A stretch of 64,000 nt of DNA, taken from Bacteroidia bacterium (GTDB taxonomy: Bacteria > Bacteroidota > Bacteroidia > Cytophagales > JAAEPT01). The position numbers were made by a program, and so were the translations under genes. This document shows positions 53,594 to 61,993 of this stretch, one piece after another. How positions within the stretch are numbered: the first letter of the stretch is position 1; each line of letters opens with the position of its first letter. The stretch is from contig JAUIJC010000019.1 in NCBI GenBank assembly GCA_030431525.1, forward strand, positions 1-64,000. The letters run 5' to 3'. The notes below the pieces were generated by a model that saw only the letters and a list, made by a program, of their open reading frames with translations, had not been told where the DNA came from and did no database searches.

Positions 53594-54157
53594 ATGATGG
53601 ATAAACTATTAGAGGACCTAAAAAACATTGATTTCACTACTGACCCACACTCCAGCTATAACCTTGATAGGGAAATTGAGCTCATTTCATCTAAACTGGA
53701 TTCAAACCATAAAGCTCTTTTAGAAGAAGATTTCTCCAAATTCTTTGACAAGGGAAAATTCCTACTGATGAACACTTTTCATGGTGGTCTTCTGTTTTTA
53801 AAGGTATCTGAGCCAATTGAAAAATTAACGCTCGAATATCGAACAGTATCAAAAGACTTGATGACTTCTGTAAAATTCAGTTCTAGCTCACGTAGAGCTG
53901 AAAACGTCAAGTACAAGCCAAATTGTGGAACACATGAATCCATAAGATGGAGCAATCACATAATGTTCCCTAACTTTTTCCACTACCCCAAAACAATTCA
54001 AATTGGCTTACTTATCGTTCTAGGAAAGATCATTAAGCGACTCTGTGAATATGGCCGAAGCCATTTTGCATATATGAAAATTGAAAATGAGTTCGATATT
54101 GAACTATTAATTGATGGAAAAACTGAATCAACACTAAGAGTTGAACCGCAGTCATAA
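53594..54157 (+). CDS. Hypothetical protein
   Basis: 187 residues starting MMDKLLEDLKNIDFTTDPH; soluble, with one more hydrophobic helix (IQIGLLIVLGKIIKRLCEY). No recognised motif. AT-rich codon use like its neighbours. The start lies just after repeat I copy 2; an ATG one codon later is equally possible. Confidence 0.55.
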   Translation: MMDKLLEDLKNIDFTTDPHSSYNLDREIELISSKLDSNHKALLEEDFSKFFDKGKFLLMNTFHGGLLFLKVSEPIEKLTLEYRTVSKDLMTSVKFSSSSRRAENVKYKPNCGTHESIRWSNHIMFPNFFHYPKTIQIGLLIVLGKIIKRLCEYGRSHFAYMKIENEFDIELLIDGKTESTLRVEPQS

Positions 54158-54222
54158 TGATAGCCCTTGGATGTGGCCCATACACCTACACTTTACTTTT
54201 TCATATTTGGTGCACATTCCAT

Positions 54223-54362
54223 AATTCAACCCCTCCTCTGTCCTCCCCTTATCCAAGGGGAAGAGAATGTAACCCATTATATTAGCAATCAAGGCTGATA
54301 AACCATAGGCTGACGGTTTCCCCTCCCCTTAGAAAGGGGAGGGTTAGGGTGGGGTTGACCAA
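54223..54362. repeat. Repeat family K inverted repeat
   Basis: TTCAACCCCTCCTCTGTCCTC CCCTTATCCAAGGGGA on the left faces TCCCCTTAGAAAGGGGAGGG TTAGGGTGGGGTTGA on the right. Each arm has its own small hairpin. A half-copy of the left arm is at 3771-3792. Confidence 0.75.
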
Positions 54363-54473
54363 GTATTCCCTGCCCCCACCGAATCATTCCCTCAATTCCT
54401 TTGTTCATTCGCCACCTTTCACCCCCTACCTAGTCCGCATTTATCACATAAACAGCCCATTACTATCTGGCTA

Positions 54474-54575
54474 TTTTAAAAAGCGTCAGAAACTGTACAT
54501 GTCATTTTCAATATTTTCGCATAGGTACTTTAGACATTTGAAATATTAGGTACAGTTTCGAATGCAACAGGAGTC
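54474..54575. repeat. Repeat family D, copy 2
   Basis: AAAGCGTCAGAAACTGTACA TGTCATTTTCAATATTT faces AAATATTAGGTACAGTTTCG. Together with family K it fills most of the 515-base gap 54158-54673; nothing else is seen there. Confidence 0.65.
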
Positions 54576-54673
54576 GCGATCGAGGAAAAAGTATAGCCTG
54601 GAAGGTTTTCGATGAAAAAAAATTACTTTAAAAAAGTAAAGAATTATGATTTCACAATAAGATAAAACAACCA

Positions 54674-54835
54674 ATGACCTTTTTTCAAAAAATAATTTTA
54701 GGGTTTTTAGTCGTCGCTATAATGTGTGTTATTAACTTCTGGCAGTATGATAGATCAATTGCCTGGTACTACATTTACGCTTGTGGAGGCCTGGTACTGA
54801 CATTCGTCATCAGTATGATGGTCAAAAGGAATTAA
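54674..54835 (+). CDS. Very small membrane protein (53 residues)
   Basis: ATG at 54674 to TAA at 54833. Two hydrophobic segments: IILGFLVVAIMCVI and WYYIYACGGLVLTFVISMM, with a short polar loop (QYDRS) and a basic C terminus KRN. Upstream AT-rich DNA contains TTTAAAAAAG-like sequence but no clear box. Plausible but unproven. Confidence 0.5.
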   Translation: MTFFQKIILGFLVVAIMCVINFWQYDRSIAWYYIYACGGLVLTFVISMMVKRN

Positions 54836-54903
54836 AATAGATTGAGAAACTAAAATTATTTTTAACCCCCTGGTGCTCTCCGAGGCCGTAACTTCACATT
54901 CTT

Positions 54904-55359
54904 TTAGTCAGCACACTTTTCAAATAAGCTCGTCTCGAACGTCCTAAACTCTTCGATAGGCCATTCACACGAACTTCCGAAATAGCTTATTTCTGATTGG
55001 CCCTCTAACTGAACAACAATTGTATTAGTCCAATCTGACCAACCACTACAATCCTCACCAATCTTTTTCAACTGTTCAATGTTCTTGTAAAATTGGTTTA
55101 TAGTTTCTAAGCCGATACTATCAAGCTCAACACTACAATTATATCTTTTTGCTATCACTACATCCCCTGTTTGCTCAATCTTGATTTTTGCTGATTCAAG
55201 TATCCCTCCACAGCCATGAAAACTATGATAAATTATTGTCGTTGGAAACACCTCGCTTTTCAACGAATCAGTCTTTATCTGCCAACTTCCCATTAGAAGT
55301 AAAAACAGGAAGCCACTCAAAACCACAATTACTCTGAATTTCACTTTACTCCTTTTCAT
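54904..55359 (-). CDS. Membrane-anchored or exported protein of unknown function
   Basis: 151 residues from MKRSKVKFRVIVVLSGFLFL. An N-terminal hydrophobic segment follows basic residues, and the rest is extracytoplasmic with cysteines in HGCGGI, RYNCSVE, EDCSGWSDW and SSCEW, which may form disulfides. Similar short proteins are common in Bacteroidota, but no function is known. Same strand as the upstream small membrane protein gene. Confidence 0.6.
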   Translation of the reverse strand: MKRSKVKFRVIVVLSGFLFLLLMGSWQIKTDSLKSEVFPTTIIYHSFHGCGGILESAKIKIEQTGDVVIAKRYNCSVELDSIGLETINQFYKNIEQLKKIGEDCSGWSDWTNTIVVQLEGQSEISYFGSSCEWPIEEFRTFETSLFEKCAD

Positions 55360-55387
55360 ACACTCAGACAACTAATCGAAAAAAACT

Positions 55388-55675
55388 TTATGACACCCTT
55401 ATGACATTATATAAAATAATTGACGCAATGGCACCAAACACAACTCCATGAGCAATAAGTGAATACAAATGCTCTCGCTTTCCCTTTCTAACCAAATTAA
55501 GATTTACAGCAAACCGGACCATGGCTATGATTGGAACTACAAAAATGAGAAGCACAAACCCCAATCCTGGGCCACCCATACCTCCTGGGAATTCCTTATG
55601 AATCAACGAGGTCGCAATGATGCAACCACCATAGAAAAGAAGGCTTAGAATTAAGTTTTTGATTTTTTCATTCAT
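55388..55675 (-). CDS. Small three-helix membrane protein
   Basis: 95 residues with three membrane segments: LILSLLFYGGCIIATSLI, GLGFVLLIFVVPIIAMVRFAV and LIAHGVVFGAIASIILYNVI. Seventeen bases before the adjacent gene, so probably co-transcribed. No family recognised. Confidence 0.6.
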   Translation of the reverse strand: MNEKIKNLILSLLFYGGCIIATSLIHKEFPGGMGGPGLGFVLLIFVVPIIAMVRFAVNLNLVRKGKREHLYSLIAHGVVFGAIASIILYNVIRVS

Positions 55676-55824
55676 GTCATCAAACTGAAAAGAAAGCTTT
55701 CAGCAATTCATCTCACAGTCACGAAACTACTCACAAAACCCCTACCCCTTCAATAACCCCCACCCTTTCTCCTCCGTTCTACATAAAGTAGCAAAGTCTA
55801 TTCAGACGATTTTTTATTCGGAGT

Positions 55825-57093
55825 ATGAAGCACTTTTCCACCCAAAGAGGGGTATTCCTCTGCCTACTTCTATCCTTTTTCAGCATTCTTGAAGCCTTTA
55901 GCCAAACCGGCTACGACAACCAGATTTTGCCAGTAGGTGGCGTAGAGGCCCTTATGGCCAATACAGGAACTGCTGGACTAAACTCTGTTGGAGCCATTTA
56001 CTACAACCCTGCCGCCTTGACCCAATTGGAGGGCAATTCCCTAAAAGTTTCGGGAGCGACTTACACGGGCTACCGTTTCAAAGCCACGCCACTATTCGAA
56101 GCCGAGGGAGCAAACCTTGATTATGAAGGTTCCAGCTCAACAAGCACCCCTACAACCATGGTGGGTGTTCGGTCATGGAAACGGTGGCGGATTGGAACGT
56201 CCATCATCATCCCCCTGCAATTTGAATATGATGGACCAGAGTCATGGAATGTAAGTGTGGGAGGCGTGCCGAAAAAATTCTCCATCAACCAAGTCTATAA
56301 GGAATCCTTGTTTCAGGTAGGCCTTGCGGCTGCAACCAAGCTGGATACCAACTGGTCCATCGGGGCTTCTGTCAACTTTCAGGGCTATTCCAGCCTTTCA
56401 TTTGTGGAAGGGCGCACCACGGACCCAGCCGACCCTACCTTTCTTTTTGAGGAGGTTACCCGAGAGAAATACACACCTTATCACCTGCTTTTTGTGGCGA
56501 GCGCCCACCGTAGATGTAAAAAATGGGATATTGGTGTCCGCATCACGCTCCCCAACCTCTACCTCTTTGGGAATGGAAGCACCAGCGATTTCAATTACCA
56601 AAACCTTTCGGACGGGAATCCTGCGGTGAACACTGAGGTGAGCAGAAGTAGTGAAAAGGCGGTGTTCAGAACTCCCGCTGATTTCCGCTTGGGGTTGGCC
56701 TATCGGCTGACAGAAAAATGGCGATTCACTACCGACAACAGCTATACGATGGGCATCAGCTATGATGTTTTCCCTGATTCCCAATTTGATGACATTCAGG
56801 AAAGAAACGCTATTTGGCGCTCTACCTTGGGCATCCAGCACCAACTTTCGGAACGTAGCATGCTCCATGTGGGCACGGCCTACTCGCTCCCGATTTCGAG
56901 CCAATACAGCAAGGACAACAACTATAAATTCTGGACGGGGACGCTGGGCGTCAAATATAAATTCGCCTTTCTGGACAACATGTTGGGCGTATTCTATTCA
57001 AGAGGGCAGAATGACATTGACCAAGGGACTTTCGTGAGTAAAATCACTTATGAAAACTACGGGTTGTTCTTTGGGACGAGCTATAATTTCTAA
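55825..57093 (+). CDS. OmpP1/FadL/TodX family outer-membrane transporter
   Basis: 422 residues. The signal peptide ends EAFSQTG. The N-terminal hatch region has LPVGGVEALMANTGTAGLNSVGAIYYNPAALTQLEGN, the NPA box characteristic of FadL proteins. A 14-strand barrel is expected from the alternating strands through to NYGLFFGTSYNF with terminal Phe. FadL proteins carry long-chain fatty acids or other hydrophobic compounds across the outer membrane. Followed by the prenyltransferase gene after 47 bases. Confidence 0.92.
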   Translation: MKHFSTQRGVFLCLLLSFFSILEAFSQTGYDNQILPVGGVEALMANTGTAGLNSVGAIYYNPAALTQLEGNSLKVSGATYTGYRFKATPLFEAEGANLDYEGSSSTSTPTTMVGVRSWKRWRIGTSIIIPLQFEYDGPESWNVSVGGVPKKFSINQVYKESLFQVGLAAATKLDTNWSIGASVNFQGYSSLSFVEGRTTDPADPTFLFEEVTREKYTPYHLLFVASAHRRCKKWDIGVRITLPNLYLFGNGSTSDFNYQNLSDGNPAVNTEVSRSSEKAVFRTPADFRLGLAYRLTEKWRFTTDNSYTMGISYDVFPDSQFDDIQERNAIWRSTLGIQHQLSERSMLHVGTAYSLPISSQYSKDNNYKFWTGTLGVKYKFAFLDNMLGVFYSRGQNDIDQGTFVSKITYENYGLFFGTSYNF

Positions 57094-57140
57094 GCTTCAA
57101 TTATTAGAAAAATACCCCTCACTCCTCTTAACTTGTAGGA

Positions 57141-57995
57141 GTGTCAACCCTAAGCGCTACATATCAACAAAAACTTCGTCCGTTGCTGACTTTGGTCCGC
57201 ACGGGCAACCTCATGTTGTTGATTGTCGTGCAGACGCTGACCTATTTTTTCCTGCTTGATAACCTACCCCATCTCCCCCATCTAGACTTCTTGGCCATTT
57301 TGATGTCAACAGTCTGTTTGGCTGGCGCAGGATATGCCATCAACGATTATTACGACGTCAAGATTGATGCGCTGAACAAACCCGATCGGGTGATTGTGGG
57401 TCGTCAAATCACACGCAGAAAAGTGCTTTTCCTCCATTACCTTCTCAACCTGTTGGGCATGGGATTAGCCCTGAGCGTTTCGGTGAAGGTGATGTTGTTG
57501 GTTTCGGTTTCGGGAATTAGCCTTTGGGTATATTCCGCCTACCTGAAACAACGCCCATTTATCGGGAACTTCATGGTCGCTGGGCTTTCGGCATTGGCCG
57601 TAGGCATCTTTGCCTTGCATTTCGAGGTGAAAACCTCCCTTTATTGGTTTGCAGGATTCGCCTTTATCCTGTCCTTGATTCGGGAACTGGTCAAAGACAT
57701 GGAGGACTTGAAAGGCGACTTAAAAGGCGGTTGCAAAACCCTTCCAATTGTATGGGGGTATAGAAAAACAAAAACCCTGTGCTACGTCCTGTGGACCGTA
57801 TTAGCAGGGTTTTCTGTGTATTGGCTTAGCCAAGTTACTTTTTATGGAGCCATTTGGTCGATGCTGACCATCATTCCGCTTCAGCTCCTTTTTGCGGTCA
57901 AGCTTTATTATGCCGACCGCAGCAAACATTTCAAATTTCTCAGTCTGCTTTGCAAACTGACCATGCTGGCCGGCACGCTTTCTATCATTCACTAA
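57141..57995 (+). CDS. UbiA-family prenyltransferase
   Basis: 284-residue inner-membrane enzyme from a GTG start (STLSATYQQKLRPLL). The first aspartate motif is NDYYDVKIDALNKPDRV; a second, DMEDLKGD, follows. Seven or more membrane helices are visible. The layout fits geranylgeranylglycerol-phosphate geranylgeranyltransferase-like proteins often found in Bacteroidota, but other UbiA roles (menaquinone, haem a) cannot be excluded. Its last 11 bases overlap the end of the convergent GH3 gene. Confidence 0.88.
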   Translation: MSTLSATYQQKLRPLLTLVRTGNLMLLIVVQTLTYFFLLDNLPHLPHLDFLAILMSTVCLAGAGYAINDYYDVKIDALNKPDRVIVGRQITRRKVLFLHYLLNLLGMGLALSVSVKVMLLVSVSGISLWVYSAYLKQRPFIGNFMVAGLSALAVGIFALHFEVKTSLYWFAGFAFILSLIRELVKDMEDLKGDLKGGCKTLPIVWGYRKTKTLCYVLWTVLAGFSVYWLSQVTFYGAIWSMLTIIPLQLLFAVKLYYADRSKHFKFLSLLCKLTMLAGTLSIIH

Positions 57996-60900
57996 GCGTG
58001 ATATCGGAGCCATCCAATCCAGGCTTCCCACGCTTCAGGGCTCTGTCCTCGTACACCATCATCGCCTCATAGATGACACTCTGGATGCGGGTGCGTACGT
58101 CCATTGAAATGAGCTTCCTATTGCTGGTATCCGGATAAATGCGGTTTGACAAGAAGATGAAGACCAAATCATAATCTGGATCAGCCCAAACGCAAGTGCC
58201 CGTAAAACCAGTGTGACCAAAGGTATTCGGCGACACATACTTACTTGTAGGCCCTCTGCCATCCAACTGAGGTTTGTCCCAACCCAATCCACGACGGTTA
58301 TCCGTGTATTGTTTTGCAGAGAAAAGACTTACCGTTCCTGGGTTGAAAAAACGCATGCCGCCGTATTCTCCATCCTGCATATTCATCTGCATCAGCTTGG
58401 CCAAATCATTGGCCGTACCGAACAAGCCCGCATGCCCTGCAACACCACCAACCATAGCTGCACCTTGGTCATGAACCGTTCCCCACACCAAATGACTACG
58501 GAACAATTCATCATTTTCCGTAGGGACAATTCTTGTTCTCGGGAATTGATTCAATGGGTTGTAAGTCAAATGCGTTGCCCCTAATGGACGATAGAAGTTT
58601 TGCGCCAAAAACTCATCCATCGGCTGATTGACTTTACTGTCCACCACCTTTTTCATGATAAACAATCCGAGGTCACTGTAGCGATAAGGGTAGCGTTTCT
58701 GGCGGCGACGCTTACGCATCAAATCCGACTCAATCGTCCATTTCCACAAGGAATCCTCCATGGAAGTCAAGGCATAAAACCTGCCGTCGAAGGAATTACA
58801 GAACAAGTTATCGTCTTGGCTGTCACAATAGTATTCTTCACTCAAACCCGATCGGTCTTCAGTCACCGTGTATCGCCAAAAAGGAATGAAGGAAATCAAC
58901 CCCGATTGGTGGGTCAAAATGTCCCGCACACGCAACCTTTCTTTGTTTGTCCCCTTGAGCTCCGGCAAATAGTTTGAGGCATAGCCATTCAAATTCAGCC
59001 CTCCCCAATCGTACAAAAACATCAGGGCTTGGGTCGTCGCCGCCACTTTCGTGACAGAAGCCAAATCGTAAATGGTGAAGTTGTTTACCCGTTGCTTATT
59101 CTCATAGGTGTAATGACCAAACGACTTTTCATAAACCACTGAGCCGTTACGCGCCACCAACACCTGACAGCCTGGGGTAGCCTCACTCTGGATGGCTTCC
59201 ATCACGATGGAATCAATGTAAGCCAGCGTTCGGCTGTCCATGTGCTGATTCTCTGGCAAACTATAGCCCAAACGCATCAAGCTTTCCGTCTTGAATCCGG
59301 TCCCCGCTTTTAGATTTTCAGATGCCGTAATTGGCAAAACACCATCAGCACCAATGCCCCCAAAAATCACTTGCGGAGCCAAACGGCGCGTAAGGTTATT
59401 GTCCTCATAAGCACAAACAAGATTGTCCATCTTGTCGAAATATTTCAGGCTGTACGGGCTTCCAAACACCACCAATACCACCTTAGTCTGCTCATTAAGA
59501 CGCTTAATGAAATTGCGGGCCAAGCGGCTAATGCCAAACTCCTTTGAGGCGTACTTGCTCAAATCATGGAGACCAATCACGACCACCTTCTTGCCTTTCA
59601 CCTGTTCAAACACCTCATCATAGGCCGTAACACTCTGCTCCGTGGACTTGACGCTGAAGTGATCAAAACTGGTGTAGTGTGAAAGGGTCTGTTGGAAATG
59701 GTTTCCTTTGAAAGCACCAATGGACACCGAGGCAAATGTATTTGTATCCAATACTCTCACCGGAAGGAAATCCCCTTTGTTTTTCGCCACAGTCATCGCC
59801 TTCTCATAGAGCTTCAACTGCAAGGCCTGAGCCTCTGGGGCATTCAAATCCTCAACAAGATTTTCTGTTTCGATGTATTGAGTCTTCGAGAGGCCACACC
59901 AATACTTAGCGTAGAGCAATTTCCGCACACGCTCATCGATTGTCTTCTGGGTGATTTTCCCTTTTTTAAGGGCCTTTTCAATGCCCCTAATGGCTTTTGG
60001 CACATCCGTCGGGAACAACAAGACATCATTTCCCGCCAACAAGGCTTGCACCTCACCCTCGCCGGGCTTATTGTGTTTGGCTACTCCCTGCATGTTCATC
60101 GCATCGGTAAAAGCTAAGCCTGTATAACCCATTTCTTCACGTAGCAAGTCAGTGACGACTGCTGGCGAAAGTGTAGTTGGACGATTCTTGGTATCGTCAT
60201 AAGCAGGAATGTGAATATGCGCGACCATCACGCTTTTCACACCAATGCTGTCCTTGAACAACTCTCGGAAAGGATACAATTCAACATCACTTAGGCGATC
60301 TCTATCGTGCGTAATGACTGGCAAATCAAGATGGGAATCTGTGTCGGTATCGCCGTGTCCCGGAAAGTGCTTGGCACAGGCCATCACATGATGATCTTGC
60401 ATGCCCAAGGTATAGGCGCTGCCCTTCTGGGCCACCTTTACCTTGTCTTCACCAAAAGAGCGAATGTTAATGACAGGGTTGGCAGGATTGACATTCACGT
60501 CCACCACTGGCGCAAAATTGACATGAATGCCCAAACGCTTGCAGTGGTCAGCCACCGCTTCGCCCATTCTGTAAATGTATTTGTCATCTTGGATAGCGCC
60601 CAAAGTCATCTGCTTCGGGAAATCCATGGTGCTGTCCAAACGCATTCCTAAGCCCCATTCGGCATCCATTCCAATCATCAAAGGCACCTTGGATTTGGCT
60701 TGATAACGATTAGTCAGCTTAGCCTCACGCATTGGGCCACCTTGGAAAAAAATGAGTCCACCAACACCGTATTCCGTAATTAGTTGGTCGATTTCTTGGT
60801 AATGCGTCTCGTCGCGGTTGGAATAGGCCGCCACCATAAATAACTGCCCAATACGCTCCTGCGGGCTTAATGTAGCGAATACGCTGTCCACCCATTGCTT

Positions 60901-61005
60901 GGCATCAGCTCCTTCGGCGACTTCTTCGACACGCTCATTGGTGGTGAAACCAAGAAACACCAAAGGAAACAACAGTAAAAACGGCAGGTATTTTTTATGA
61001 AGCAT
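57985..61005 (-). CDS. GH3 beta-N-acetylglucosaminidase fused to a beta-lactamase-family serine hydrolase
   Basis: 1006 residues, exported (signal MLHKKYLPFLLLFPLVFLGF). Residues about 35-390 are a GH3 N-terminal domain of the NagZ type (MIGMDAEWGLGMRL, CAKHFPGHGDTDTDSHLDLP with the His-Asp pair of NagZ). A GH3 C-terminal-like domain follows (about 410-590). Residues about 605-990 form a class C beta-lactamase/penicillin-binding domain with SVTK (catalytic Ser) and YSD (in PYRYSDLG), plus HTGFTG near the end. Probably acts on peptidoglycan: glucosaminidase plus peptidase/esterase. Fusions of this type are known in Bacteroidota. 3' end overlaps the UbiA gene. Confidence 0.92.
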   Translation of the reverse strand: MLHKKYLPFLLLFPLVFLGFTTNERVEEVAEGADAKQWVDSVFATLSPQERIGQLFMVAAYSNRDETHYQEIDQLITEYGVGGLIFFQGGPMREAKLTNRYQAKSKVPLMIGMDAEWGLGMRLDSTMDFPKQMTLGAIQDDKYIYRMGEAVADHCKRLGIHVNFAPVVDVNVNPANPVINIRSFGEDKVKVAQKGSAYTLGMQDHHVMACAKHFPGHGDTDTDSHLDLPVITHDRDRLSDVELYPFRELFKDSIGVKSVMVAHIHIPAYDDTKNRPTTLSPAVVTDLLREEMGYTGLAFTDAMNMQGVAKHNKPGEGEVQALLAGNDVLLFPTDVPKAIRGIEKALKKGKITQKTIDERVRKLLYAKYWCGLSKTQYIETENLVEDLNAPEAQALQLKLYEKAMTVAKNKGDFLPVRVLDTNTFASVSIGAFKGNHFQQTLSHYTSFDHFSVKSTEQSVTAYDEVFEQVKGKKVVVIGLHDLSKYASKEFGISRLARNFIKRLNEQTKVVLVVFGSPYSLKYFDKMDNLVCAYEDNNLTRRLAPQVIFGGIGADGVLPITASENLKAGTGFKTESLMRLGYSLPENQHMDSRTLAYIDSIVMEAIQSEATPGCQVLVARNGSVVYEKSFGHYTYENKQRVNNFTIYDLASVTKVAATTQALMFLYDWGGLNLNGYASNYLPELKGTNKERLRVRDILTHQSGLISFIPFWRYTVTEDRSGLSEEYYCDSQDDNLFCNSFDGRFYALTSMEDSLWKWTIESDLMRKRRRQKRYPYRYSDLGLFIMKKVVDSKVNQPMDEFLAQNFYRPLGATHLTYNPLNQFPRTRIVPTENDELFRSHLVWGTVHDQGAAMVGGVAGHAGLFGTANDLAKLMQMNMQDGEYGGMRFFNPGTVSLFSAKQYTDNRRGLGWDKPQLDGRGPTSKYVSPNTFGHTGFTGTCVWADPDYDLVFIFLSNRIYPDTSNRKLISMDVRTRIQSVIYEAMMVYEDRALKRGKPGLDGSDITLSE

Positions 61006-61642
61006 TGAAATATGATATGACTGATTTGCCCCTAATTCTTTTGTGACGTGTCCCTACGCCAATGGCCTAAATGAACGGCAAATAATTGGCCACAAGGGCT
61101 AAGCAAAAGAAAAACAATAAGCAGACCCAGTCGTCTTGTTCTTTTGCCCGCTGTTCGTGGCAAGTTGATTTGCGATAGCTGCGGCTATCCCTGCATCAAC
61201 TTGCCACAAACAACGAACAAAATAACTGTGCCTTAGTGGGCCAGTTTATTATTTCACTTTCGCTAAAGATTGAACTCAAAAACAATATTCCTCTGAATAC
61301 TGGATTGTTGAACCGATGAATGACCAAAACCTTCTTCCCAGATGAAAGGCCTAATTGGTGAAAGCTCAAAAATGGCGTATTTTTACAAGGATAGTGAACT
61401 ACTTTCTCAACTTTTCTTCAAGGCGTTTTGTTCCTGAAAACATTCAGGGAAACACTTTGGAGGCATGAATTAGAGGGTAAGGAAGAACGAAGTGAGAGCT
61501 AAACGTTAAGAATATGCACCGTGCTATTCCTAACAACTGGATTCCAAACCAGACTCATAGCTCAAATTCTTATTTCTTGTCGCTCATAATTACTCCGCCT
61601 GAAAAAAAACCTTGACAGAAAAATCTTGAAAGATTCCTAACC
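61006..61642. other. Long intergenic region with one hairpin element
   Basis: About 640 bases between divergent genes. At 61153-61218 GTTCGTGGCAAGTTGAT and ATCAACTTGCCAC...GAAC are inverse arms around GATAGCTGCGGCTATC. The rest shows no reading frame, tRNA or repeat I can support. The promoters of both neighbours should lie here. Confidence 0.5.
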
Positions 61643-61984
61643 ATGAAACGGTTTCCCTCCATAGTACGGCTTCCCAAACAAAAGCGTTTCCAATATCCCG
61701 CGAGATATTATGACGAAAACAGGGAGCGCTTTGAGGAACTCCACCGCAGGGCGGAGGCTCATCAAAGCACGGAGCAGGAGGATACCGAAAACCGTTTCAG
61801 AGGCGCCTTTAAAGCCCCAAGACCTTCGTCGTCTAACTCCAGAATCGCATTAATCTTTCTCATTGGTTTTATCCTTTTGGGTAGTTTCTGGTTATGGCTT
61901 AATACAGGTATGATTGGCATCGTTTTACCCGGCATCATTCCCCTGTATTTCATTACAAGGCACCTTTTTAATAACAACCGATGA
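61643..61984 (+). CDS. Small membrane protein upstream of mutL
   Basis: 113 residues. A basic, charged N-terminal part (PARYYDENRERFEELHRRAE) precedes two close hydrophobic segments (IALIFLIGFILLGSFWLWL, MIGIVLPGIIPLYFITRHLF). Only nine bases separate it from mutL, so they are co-transcribed. Similar small proteins precede mutL in other Bacteroidota; function unknown. Confidence 0.75.
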   Translation: MKRFPSIVRLPKQKRFQYPARYYDENRERFEELHRRAEAHQSTEQEDTENRFRGAFKAPRPSSSNSRIALIFLIGFILLGSFWLWLNTGMIGIVLPGIIPLYFITRHLFNNNR

Positions 61985-61993
61985 CCTATTCAT

